Positions 54,533 to 62,493 of a DNA stretch of 64,000 nucleotides are shown here, piece after piece (the stretch's first letter is position 1; each line of letters begins with the position of its first letter). Source of the DNA: Dyadobacter sp. 676 (GTDB lineage: Bacteria > Bacteroidota > Bacteroidia > Cytophagales > Spirosomataceae); the NCBI RefSeq assembly GCF_040448675.1, contig NZ_CP159289.1:5253001-5317000 (forward strand), in the 5' to 3' direction. The notes beneath the pieces were generated by a model. It was given only the letters and a program-made list of their open reading frames with translations. It was not told where the DNA came from and did no database searches. Both the position numbers and the translations under genes were made by a program.

Positions 54533-55381
54533 TTACCCGAACTTCTTCTTCAAATATGCCAGCGAGAGTTGATAAGCATCCGCAGCCGCATTAGCGTCAT
54601 ATTTCGGGTTGCTGGGGTTGGCGAAGGCGTGGACGGCGTCATACATTTTGATGGTCACTTTTTTGCCCGCTGCCTTCATATCTTCTTCGAATTTGGAGAC
54701 AGTGGCCGGCGGAATGCCCTGGTCCTGGCTGCCGAATATGCCCAGTACGTCGGTATCGAGGCTTTTGAGTTTTTCTATATCGTTCTCGGGGCGGCCATAA
54801 TACATGACGCACCCGACAACCCGCCTGCCGCCCAGGATCGCATTCTGTAACGAAAGCATTCCGCCGAAGCACCAGCCGATGCTGGCGATTTTTGCATTGG
54901 GGCCCGCATATTGGATACCGCCTTTGGTAATGGCCGCAAGGCGTTCCGCGGAGGCGCCCTGCATCAGTTTGGCGGCTTCCTCACGGGTCGTTCCCACTTT
55001 GCCGTCGTACATATCCAGCGCAAGCACGTTTACATCGCCGAGATCTTTGTGCAATTTGGCCGCTTCCTGTTTGATGTAATCGTTCAGTCCCCACCATTCC
55101 TGGTAAACAAAAAGCCACTTGTCCGACTTTTTGGGAGATTTAAGAAGGAACCCGGAAGCTGTTTTCCCATCCGGGGCAGGAAAAGATACGGTTTCGCCTG
55201 CGCCCTGGTATCTGAATGCGCGCGGTGTTTCGTGTAGCATCCGGAAATTCGGACTCGCAGCGAGTTCCGCCATCGCGTTGGCCGGCGTATGGCAGAGCGG
55301 AATGGTGGTGGAAGCAGCTTTCGGTTCGGGCAGGTTCGTTTTGAAAAGGAAAATGGCCGCCAGGATAAAGATAGCTCTCAT
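54533..55381 (-). CDS. dienelactone hydrolase family secreted protein, 282 aa
   Basis: A signal peptide (MRAIFILAAIFLFKTNL) precedes an alpha/beta-hydrolase with LFVYQEWWGLNDYIK and the nucleophile elbow IASIGWCFGGMLSLQ, where Cys replaces Ser as in dienelactone hydrolases; the Asp is in GIFGSQDQGIPP and the His in YDAVHAFANPSNP. The natural substrate of these periplasmic members is not known. It converges on hppA and is transcribed alone. Confidence 0.85.
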   Translation of the reverse strand: MRAIFILAAIFLFKTNLPEPKAASTTIPLCHTPANAMAELAASPNFRMLHETPRAFRYQGAGETVSFPAPDGKTASGFLLKSPKKSDKWLFVYQEWWGLNDYIKQEAAKLHKDLGDVNVLALDMYDGKVGTTREEAAKLMQGASAERLAAITKGGIQYAGPNAKIASIGWCFGGMLSLQNAILGGRRVVGCVMYYGRPENDIEKLKSLDTDVLGIFGSQDQGIPPATVSKFEEDMKAAGKKVTIKMYDAVHAFANPSNPKYDANAAADAYQLSLAYLKKKFG

Positions 55382-55536
55382 AGGTACGGATCAGAAGTGA
55401 ACAGTTAGGATTGTGATATTAAATATATACAAAAATACGGGGTGGACAACGGCATGGTTGCACAGGCTTTTGTTATAGTTTAATGAAAAGATTGCACTTA
55501 TTGAAATGCAGGAACTTAAAGTGCCGGCATACCCGT

Positions 55537-55544
55537 TATCTTTG
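55537..55544 (+). promoter_or_regulatory. -7 promoter element of the Bcr/CflA gene
   Basis: TATCTTTG matches TAnnTTTG and lies 20 bases before the ATG at 55565. No matching -33 element was seen at the right spacing. Confidence 0.5.
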
Positions 55545-55564
55545 CATTGAGTGAATGTAAGTCC

Positions 55565-56797
55565 ATGAGCCGTAAGCAATACTTCTTTATTATCCTGATC
55601 CTCGGATCGCTGGCGACTGTCAGTCCTTTCTCCATCGATATGTACCTGCCGGGCTTCCCGCGCATCGCATCGGATCTGAAAACCACTATCGACAAAGTAC
55701 AACTTTCGCTGACCAGCTACCTCATCGGCATTTGTATCGGGCAAGTGCTGTACGGCCCTCTCCTCGACCGCTTTGGCCGTAAAAAACCGTTATACGCGGG
55801 ACTGGTGCTCTACGTGATCGCGTCGTTCGGTTGCGCGATGACCTCTTCGGTAGACGCGCTGATCGCCATGCGCTTTTTCCAGGCCATGGGCGGATGTGTG
55901 GGACTGGTGGCCTCGCAGGCGTTGGTCAGCGACCTGTTCCCTGCCAGCAAGCGGGCAGAAGTTTTTTCGCTCATTACCCTGGTGATCGCCGTTTCGCCGA
56001 TGATCGCCCCGACTATAGGAGGTTACGTAACAGCTTCCATAGCATGGTACTGGATCTTTGTCATCCTGGCCGGAATTGTCAGCCTGATCATCACAGCCAT
56101 TTATTTTTTCCTTCCCACAGGCAGGAGCGCCGACAATTCGGTATCGCTCCGGCCCAATGCGGTGCTGGGAGGCTACATTACGGTGATCAGCCAGCCGCAG
56201 TTCCTGATTTATACGCTCGCCGGTGGCCTGGCCACGGCCGCGCCTTTCGCCTATATTTCGGGCTCTTCGGACGTTTTTATGAATATCTACAAGGTTTCCG
56301 AGCAGCAATATGGCTGGATTTTCGCCTTCCTGGCCGTGGCAATGATCGGCTCGACCCAACTGAACCACTTTCTGCTCAAAAAATTCACGAGCGAACAAAT
56401 CATCCGGTTTACGCTTGTTTACCAGAGTATTGTCGGGTTGATACTGATCGTGGGTGTTTACAATAACTGGTTCAACCTGTTTTCGCTGATAGGCACGATG
56501 TTCGTCTTCCTCACAGGCCAGGGGCTTACAGGGCCCAACGCATCGGCATTGTCGCTGGCACCGTTCCGCAAGCACACAGGTAGTGCGTCGGCGCTTATGG
56601 GTAGCTGGCGAATGGGGGCAGGCGCGGTTATTTCTGCGATCGTAAGCTTCCTGCATAACAATACGGCCATGCCGATGGTCGGGATGATGGCCTTTTGCGC
56701 CTTTGGCGGGTTGCTTATCCTTTATGCCGGCAATGTGGTGGTGCGCCACCGCGCGGCGAGCCGGGATGTGGAGGAGGAAGTTTCCGTACTGCTCTAA
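55565..56797 (+). CDS. Bcr/CflA-family multidrug MFS exporter, 410 aa
   Basis: Twelve hydrophobic helices with the family opening ATVSPFSIDMYLPGFPRIA, the loop 2-3 motif YGPLLDRFGRKKPLYAG and ALVSDLFPASKRAEVFSL. It exports drugs such as bicyclomycin or chloramphenicol-like compounds in related bacteria; its native role is unknown. The ATG at 55565 is chosen over an upstream TTG at 55547. It converges on the nucleoside hydrolase, the stop codons overlapping by four bases. Confidence 0.88.
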   Translation: MSRKQYFFIILILGSLATVSPFSIDMYLPGFPRIASDLKTTIDKVQLSLTSYLIGICIGQVLYGPLLDRFGRKKPLYAGLVLYVIASFGCAMTSSVDALIAMRFFQAMGGCVGLVASQALVSDLFPASKRAEVFSLITLVIAVSPMIAPTIGGYVTASIAWYWIFVILAGIVSLIITAIYFFLPTGRSADNSVSLRPNAVLGGYITVISQPQFLIYTLAGGLATAAPFAYISGSSDVFMNIYKVSEQQYGWIFAFLAVAMIGSTQLNHFLLKKFTSEQIIRFTLVYQSIVGLILIVGVYNNWFNLFSLIGTMFVFLTGQGLTGPNASALSLAPFRKHTGSASALMGSWRMGAGAVISAIVSFLHNNTAMPMVGMMAFCAFGGLLILYAGNVVVRHRAASRDVEEEVSVLL

Positions 56798-57741
56798 GGC
56801 AATGCCTTTATCGCATTGAAGAGCATATCTATAAACGCGTCGCGGTCGATATCATAGGCCACGGTCGCATTCGGCTCCATCCGGAGGGTATTGTAAAAAT
56901 CCACCACGGTTGCCCCGCGGGTCAGTTCACCCTTGGTTTCCACATCCACATAGCACGATTTTGTCGTGAAAATACCGGGGTTCATTAGCCAGGCGATCGC
57001 GCACGGATCGTGTAAAGCTGCGCCGCCGTTCAGTTCCACCCGGTTTTCGCGGTAAAAAATGGAGAAAAAATCCATCAGATCGGCCGCGGCCCGGCCGGTT
57101 TTGTTGCCCAGTGCCCGCAAAAGATCGATATCCTTCTGGAAAACCAGCGCTTTGTGCGTTACGTCGAGCCCGCACATGGTGATGGGAACGCCCGCTTTGA
57201 AAACAATGGCGGCGGCCTCCGGGTCGGCGTAGACGTTGAATTCGGCGAGGGGCGTCATGTTGCCGCGGAATATCCCCCCGCCCATAAGCGAGATCCGTGC
57301 GATTTTACCTTTCAGGTGCGGGTATGCGAGCAGGAATGTCGCGATGTTGGTCAGCGGGCCTGTCGGCACGAAGGTTACCGGAGTTTCCGCCGCTGAGAGG
57401 ATCGACGCGATGCCTTCCACTGCGCTTAGCGGCTGCTCCTGCATGGCGGGGACAGGCAAGGCCGGACCGTCCAGGCCAGTCTCGCCATGCACATAATCGG
57501 CTACGACCAGCTCGCGGAAGAGCGGTTTCTCGGCCCCGCGGTATACCGGGACATCGGTAGCGCCAATGAGCGTAAGTACTTTCAATGCGTTGTGCAGCGT
57601 TTTGGCCTGGGTCTGGTTACCGGCGGAAATGGTTACCGCTTTGATATCGAACCGGCGGCTCCCGTGTGCAAGCATGAGCATCAGGGCATCGTCATGGCCG
57701 GGGTCGCAATCTATGATGACGGGTATTTTATTCATGATCAT
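56794..57741 (-). CDS. nucleoside hydrolase (inosine-uridine preferring type), 315 aa
   Basis: The calcium-binding N-terminal motif IIDCDPGHDDALMLML is diagnostic, followed by VTFVPTGPLTNIATFLL and ISLMGGGIF, and the later MCGLDVTHKAL. It splits ribonucleosides into base and ribose, and the ribokinase gene directly upstream in the same transcript would phosphorylate the ribose. The start may be 57741 or 57735; both lie within the end of the ribokinase gene, so translation is coupled. Confidence 0.9.
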   Translation of the reverse strand: MIMNKIPVIIDCDPGHDDALMLMLAHGSRRFDIKAVTISAGNQTQAKTLHNALKVLTLIGATDVPVYRGAEKPLFRELVVADYVHGETGLDGPALPVPAMQEQPLSAVEGIASILSAAETPVTFVPTGPLTNIATFLLAYPHLKGKIARISLMGGGIFRGNMTPLAEFNVYADPEAAAIVFKAGVPITMCGLDVTHKALVFQKDIDLLRALGNKTGRAAADLMDFFSIFYRENRVELNGGAALHDPCAIAWLMNPGIFTTKSCYVDVETKGELTRGATVVDFYNTLRMEPNATVAYDIDRDAFIDMLFNAIKALP

Positions 57742-58645
57742 TAAAAAAAGAGGCTAATTCATGCTGGTAAGGGGCCGAGCTTTGCGCGCCCATGCGTGTG
57801 ACGGAAATCGCTGCCGCCCGGCAGGCAAAGCGGCAGGCTTGCTCAAGCGTAGCACTGTCGGCCAGGGCTTTTAACAATGCGCCATTGAAGACATCGCCGG
57901 CGGCGGTAGAATCCACGGCTTCTACGACCTCTGCGGGGATAATGCCCGTAAAACCGTCGCTTGCGAGGTAAATGCCCTTACTGCCCAGGGTGACGATAAC
58001 ATTTTGCACGCCCTGTGCGATCAGCGACTGTGCGGCTTTTTGCAAAGCCTCCCCGCTCGTCACTTCAATGCCCGTGATGAGTTCGGTTTCCGTTTCGTTT
58101 GGCGTGATCAGGTAGAGGCCCTTCAACGTCTGTGCGCTCAGCGGCATTGCCGGGGCAGGGTTTAGCACGGCGCGGATGCCCCTTTCGGCACATTTTCCCA
58201 GCGACCATTGAACTGTCCCAAGCGGTATTTCAAGCTGAAAAAGGGCGAATCCGACCTGATCGAAGGCTTGATCCGGTATGTCGGCAGGGTGCAGGTCCAT
58301 ATTGGCCCCTGATGCGACGACGATCTCATTCTCGCCTTGCGCGTTGACGGTGATAAGCGCCACGCCGGAGGCCAGGCCGGGCGACTCGGTAACGAAACGG
58401 ATGTCGATGCCTTCTTTTTCAAATCCTTCCCGCGCCTGTTTGCCGAAAATATCCGGCCCTGTTTTGGCGACGAAGCGCACATCCGCGCCGAGCCGGGCTG
58501 CGGCCACAGCCTGGTTGGCACCTTTGCCGCCGGGGTTCATCAGGAATGTGCCGCCCAACACCGTTTCGCCGGGGCGGGGGAAATGCGCCGTTTTGACCAC
58601 CATATCGGTGTTGGAGCTGCCGATGATCAGAACCTTCTGCTTCAT
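57728..58645 (-). CDS. rbsK: ribokinase (PfkB family), 305 aa
   Basis: The PfkB signature 1 is MNPGGKGANQAVAAARLG near residue 36, and signature 2 is AVDSTAAGDVFNGALLKALA with the catalytic Asp in AAGD. The phosphate acceptor region near IGSSNTDMVV opens the protein. It converts ribose to ribose-5-phosphate. It overlaps the nucleoside hydrolase gene by 14 bases and the upstream methyltransferase by four, forming a three-gene unit. Confidence 0.9.
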   Translation of the reverse strand: MKQKVLIIGSSNTDMVVKTAHFPRPGETVLGGTFLMNPGGKGANQAVAAARLGADVRFVAKTGPDIFGKQAREGFEKEGIDIRFVTESPGLASGVALITVNAQGENEIVVASGANMDLHPADIPDQAFDQVGFALFQLEIPLGTVQWSLGKCAERGIRAVLNPAPAMPLSAQTLKGLYLITPNETETELITGIEVTSGEALQKAAQSLIAQGVQNVIVTLGSKGIYLASDGFTGIIPAEVVEAVDSTAAGDVFNGALLKALADSATLEQACRFACRAAAISVTRMGAQSSAPYQHELASFFNDHE

Positions 58646-59257
58646 TTATGCCTTTCGATCGACTTGGTGTCCGCCAGAATGCCCAGCCCGTAATGGTGCG
58701 GGTAATTATAGAGCTGCTGGCCGGTTGCCCGGGCGATATCCTTGACGGCCTTGCGAACTTCCGGAAAGCTCTCCGTGTCGTGAAAAATCGTGCAGTCGCT
58801 ATGCCGTGCCGCCCATAGCCCGCATTCGAAAGTTTCCTTGTAATTGTGGACGATATCGACATGCGCCAGATTGTAGCGCTGGTTGTCGCGAACGATCCAG
58901 TCGCGGTAATCGGATTTGACCAGATGGATGTTACCATACGGGCGAAGGCGCTCCTGCGTTTGCTGGAAATGTTCCTGCTTGTTGGCGGTATGAATGTCGC
59001 CTTCGAAAGTGTCGATGCCCGTTACCCGTTCGAAAAAATTAGAAAAAACCACCGCCGAATACCCGAATTCCACGCCGAACTCGATGCAGCTCTCTCTCCT
59101 CAGTCCAAAGCGGTTGATGATGTCGGCAATTATCATTTCCAGTCCCTTCCATGCCGACACAACGTCGAGCAATTTTTCGGGGGGCGGTCAGTTGCGCCGG
59201 CTTGTAAGGCCGGATGTCTTCCAGGAAATTCTCCCTGATATAAGTTCTCAATCCCAT
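58642..59257 (-). CDS. class I SAM-dependent methyltransferase-like protein, frameshifted at a G run, about 204 aa
   Basis: The main frame from 59172 reads CIEFGVEFGYSAVVFSNFFE (motif I), then VTGIDTFEGDIH and FHDTESFPEVRKAV, the Methyltransf_24-like pattern. Its natural start is missing there. Upstream another frame reads MGLRTYIRENFLEDIRPYKP then AQLTAP; removing one base from the run of six G at 59179-59184 joins the two as TAPEKLLDVVSAWKGLE. I therefore start it at 59257. Its substrate is unknown; it lies first in a transcript with rbsK and the nucleoside hydrolase. Confidence 0.75.
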
Positions 59258-59561
59258 GGCTTGGCTAATGTTGTCCCCGCAAATTAATGTGCGCTGCCAT
59301 GGATTCATAGCAGGGAATGAAATAAAGTGCACGAATAGTTTTGGCAGTGTACATAAATTGTTAGAGCATTTGTAGAAGAATTTTAAAAAAATTTTGCGTT
59401 TAAAAACCGCATTTTGCGGCTTGTAGATAACTATTTGCTTGATTCTTAATGTATTTTTACCAGAAATTAAACATTTTGTAGAAGTAATTTGTATATATTT
59501 GTAACAAATGGTGTGACTGAAATATCTTATCTTTGATGTAGAATTGGATAACCTTATAACT
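59258..59561. other. AT-rich intergenic region with candidate promoter
   Basis: About 300 bases, AT-rich in the middle, separate the leftward methyltransferase from the rightward T9SS gene. TATCTTTG at 59528-59535 is a good -7 element for the T9SS gene. A small hairpin CCGCA-TTT-TGCGG lies at 59407-59419. No gene is seen. Confidence 0.5.
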
Positions 59562-60803
59562 ATGTTTAGAATTTGTTCTATAATTCTATGCCTCCTGTTT
59601 TTTCTTAAATACTGCCCCGCGGCGGTTGCACAAGGTAACAGCACTTTTTCTACCAGCAGAGACTCTCCAATCGGTGTCGTAAATTTCGGAGAGGCTGTGA
59701 CTTCCGGAGTACTTGGCAATGACGGATTTGTCGATGGCTATGTCAAAAAAGCCGGTTCGGCTCCCTTCGTTTTTCCCGTCGGGGACAATGGAACGCTGCG
59801 GCCTTTCTCGATTGCTTCCGACCAGGCGATGGGTGCCTATTTCGGCGTCGACCCCGGGATAGCCGTGACCAGCAACCCGGCTGGCGGGAACTACGGCGTT
59901 TTGCCGCAAGGTGGCCCGTTCAATACCGGAAGCATGGTTGGCGATTTGCAGATGGTGAGCACGAAGGAGTACTGGGACATTAATGGCACTTCACCGGGCC
60001 GGATAACCCTTTCCTGGAACGAAAACAGCGCCATAGCCGCTTTGCTGGGAAACCGGGCACTTTCAAAACTTACCGTTGTGGGCTGGGACGGCAGCAAATG
60101 GGTGAATCTGACGTCCGCGGTCGACGCTACCTCGCTCTTTGGTCAAGGCAGCACCTACACGTCGGGTTCAATCACTACGGTTCAGGAGGTGGTCCCGAAT
60201 ACATATAATGTGTATACCCTGGGCGCGCTGCGCGATGGGGCGCTGCCGGTAACGCTCGTGCGGTTCACGGCAGTCGGACGCGAGGGGGCGAGCTATCTCG
60301 AATGGCTTACTTCCGAGGAGATTAACAGCAGCCATTTTGAAATCGAGCGAAGCGGTGACGCGAAGTCGTGGCAGGGCATCGGGAAGGTAGCCGCCCGGGG
60401 CGAGGGCATTGCCACAGCGGCTTCACCTACGCAATACCAGTTTACCGACAATCACCCGTTGGACGGCAGCAATTTCTACCGTTTGAAAATGGTAGACCGT
60501 GCGACCGACGGCAACGACGAACCATTCGCTTACAGCCGCATTGTAAAGGTCGACATCGATGGCCGGCCTGATTGGGCGGTTTATCCGAACCCCGTTTCCA
60601 GCAAATTATTCATCTCTCAGAACATCATACGCAGCCTGGCATCCGCCCGGCTTATGGATGCGGCAGGCCGCACGGTGTACACTTCCGACACAGTTACGGA
60701 CGAAGGCATAGATGTGAGCCGGATGTCGCCGGGCCTTTACCTGCTGAAATTCTCCCTTACCGACGGGCTGTCCAAATCATACAAGGTCCTTATCAGCCGA
60801 TGA
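59562..60803 (+). CDS. secreted protein with T9SS type A sorting domain, 413 aa
   Basis: A signal peptide (MFRICSIILCLLFFLKYCPA) is followed by a beta-rich domain with GVLGNDGFVDGYVKKAGS and FVFPVGDNGTLRPFS, a pattern seen in many Bacteroidota surface proteins. The final 170 residues contain the linker DGALPVTLVRFTAVGREG, SHFEIERSGDAKSW and then VYPNPVSSKLFIS with a GLYLLKFSL-type strand near the end, the type A T9SS signal. The function is unknown. It is followed after 43 bases by the DUF1800/DUF1501 pair, so it may be exported with or processed by them. Confidence 0.85.
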   Translation: MFRICSIILCLLFFLKYCPAAVAQGNSTFSTSRDSPIGVVNFGEAVTSGVLGNDGFVDGYVKKAGSAPFVFPVGDNGTLRPFSIASDQAMGAYFGVDPGIAVTSNPAGGNYGVLPQGGPFNTGSMVGDLQMVSTKEYWDINGTSPGRITLSWNENSAIAALLGNRALSKLTVVGWDGSKWVNLTSAVDATSLFGQGSTYTSGSITTVQEVVPNTYNVYTLGALRDGALPVTLVRFTAVGREGASYLEWLTSEEINSSHFEIERSGDAKSWQGIGKVAARGEGIATAASPTQYQFTDNHPLDGSNFYRLKMVDRATDGNDEPFAYSRIVKVDIDGRPDWAVYPNPVSSKLFISQNIIRSLASARLMDAAGRTVYTSDTVTDEGIDVSRMSPGLYLLKFSLTDGLSKSYKVLISR

Positions 60804-60846
60804 CCGTGTACCCCGGCCGGGCGGAAAAACATTTAATTCGACACTT

Positions 60847-62481
60847 ATGGCTTATCTTGATCCTTATACAGTACCCCTCACGGCCAGTAAAGCGGCACAC
60901 CTGCTCAGAAGAGCTACTTTCGGGCCTACACGAGCGGAAATTACCGCATTCACCGGGCTCAACCCCGGTACGGCGGTCGACCAGTTGTTTGCGAATGTCG
61001 CAGTTACCGCTGATCCGCCACCGCCGATCGACCTCACGTCTACCAGCCCCACTTATAAGCAGTCGCTGATCAGTTTTCCTTTCAATGCGTCCAAGAGCGG
61101 CGAGTATGGTGTTCACCTGCGCTATTGGTGGCTGGGGCTGATGCTGCAACAGAACGGGAAACCGTCGGTACTTGAAAAAATTACCTTTTTCTGGCAGAAC
61201 CATTTCGTGGTCTCCCAGAATATCATGGCCGACTACCGGATGGGGTACCGCTATCTGAAATTCCTCCGCGACAACAGCCTCGGGAATTTCAAGACGATGG
61301 CGATCGGCATCACGAAGGACCCGGCCATGCTGATTTACCAAAACGGGAACGGTAACAACAAGGAACACCCTAATGAAAACTACGCAAGGGAATTGCAGGA
61401 GCTTTTCACGGTGGGGCAACACGACTTTTACGGCAATCCTAACTATACCGAATCGGATGTGAAGGAAGCCGCGAAAGTGCTTACCGGCTGGATGGTCTCC
61501 AATTACTATCTCCATGGAAGTACCACCTTCGGGACCGTATTTGGACGTGCGGTTCATGACACGTCTACCAAAACTTTTTCGGCCAAATACGGAAATACGG
61601 TTATCGCGGGACGCTCGGACGATACCGCCGGGGATGTGGAGCTTAACGAGTTGATGGACATGCTGCTTCGTCACCCGGAAACGCCGAAACACATTTGCCG
61701 GAAACTGTACCGCTGGTATGTCAACCAGAATGTGACGCAGGATATCGAGGACAACGTGATCATCCCGCTGGCTTCGTTTTTTTCGAGCGCTCAGAACAAC
61801 TACAACATCAAACCGGTAGTTGAAAAACTGCTGAAAAGCCAGATTTTCTTCGACGACCGGAATGTAGGGGCTATTATCAAATCGCCTGCGGAATATCTGG
61901 TGGGAATGGGGCGGTTTTTCGAACAGCCGGTTCCGGATATGATGTCGGATACGCCCGCATTCGTGAACTATATACGCTTCTTCCTCTGGGGAATGGGTGG
62001 AATGAATATGGAACTGCTCAACCAGCCGCTGGTATTCGGTTATCCGCCCTATTATCAGGTGGGATATTCCAAAAACTGGATCAATGGCTCGACGATCACC
62101 GCCCGGCGCGGTAACAGCGATTCGATCGTTTTTCCTAACCTTCAGATCAAGCCGGGTTACATGCTTGGAATCGACTTCCTTCAATGGATACAAAAGATAC
62201 AGCCCAACTTCCCGAGTGTGTCCACCACGCCGTCCATTACACCGGATGTGGTTTTGGCCGAGTTCTCGAAAAATCTTTTTGCGCTTGAACTTACCGACAC
62301 GCAGAAGAACTTCCTCATCGACGCCGTACTGATGAATTACCTGCCAAGGGTTGAATGGCAGTACGAGTTGAATAACTATCGCAACAACCCTGCGAGCACC
62401 AGCGCGCAAAAGGCTGTCCGCGACAGGTGTGCAACCCTGATGCGGTATATGATCAGAATGGCCGAATATGAGGTTTTTTAA
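60847..62481 (+). CDS. DUF1800 family protein, 544 aa
   Basis: The opening TASKAAHLLRRATFGPTRAE, then ITFFWQNHFVVSQNIM, NENYARELQELFTVG and KEAAKVLTGWMV are the signatures of the DUF1800 family, which in Bacteroidota and Planctomycetota is almost always followed by a DUF1501 gene, as here. No clear signal peptide is seen. The function is unknown; a shared role with DUF1501 in handling secreted proteins or polymers is often supposed but not shown. Confidence 0.9.
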   Translation: MAYLDPYTVPLTASKAAHLLRRATFGPTRAEITAFTGLNPGTAVDQLFANVAVTADPPPPIDLTSTSPTYKQSLISFPFNASKSGEYGVHLRYWWLGLMLQQNGKPSVLEKITFFWQNHFVVSQNIMADYRMGYRYLKFLRDNSLGNFKTMAIGITKDPAMLIYQNGNGNNKEHPNENYARELQELFTVGQHDFYGNPNYTESDVKEAAKVLTGWMVSNYYLHGSTTFGTVFGRAVHDTSTKTFSAKYGNTVIAGRSDDTAGDVELNELMDMLLRHPETPKHICRKLYRWYVNQNVTQDIEDNVIIPLASFFSSAQNNYNIKPVVEKLLKSQIFFDDRNVGAIIKSPAEYLVGMGRFFEQPVPDMMSDTPAFVNYIRFFLWGMGGMNMELLNQPLVFGYPPYYQVGYSKNWINGSTITARRGNSDSIVFPNLQIKPGYMLGIDFLQWIQKIQPNFPSVSTTPSITPDVVLAEFSKNLFALELTDTQKNFLIDAVLMNYLPRVEWQYELNNYRNNPASTSAQKAVRDRCATLMRYMIRMAEYEVF

Positions 62482-62493
62482 TCGAGTAATTTT

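Noticed and set aside
59407..59419. Small hairpin as terminator
   Set aside because: Only a five-base-pair stem. In the minus direction it has a T tract, but no minus-strand gene ends there.
60793..62409. Open frame of 538 codons on the minus strand
   Set aside because: It is antisense to the clear DUF1800 gene and shows no recognisable protein pattern.
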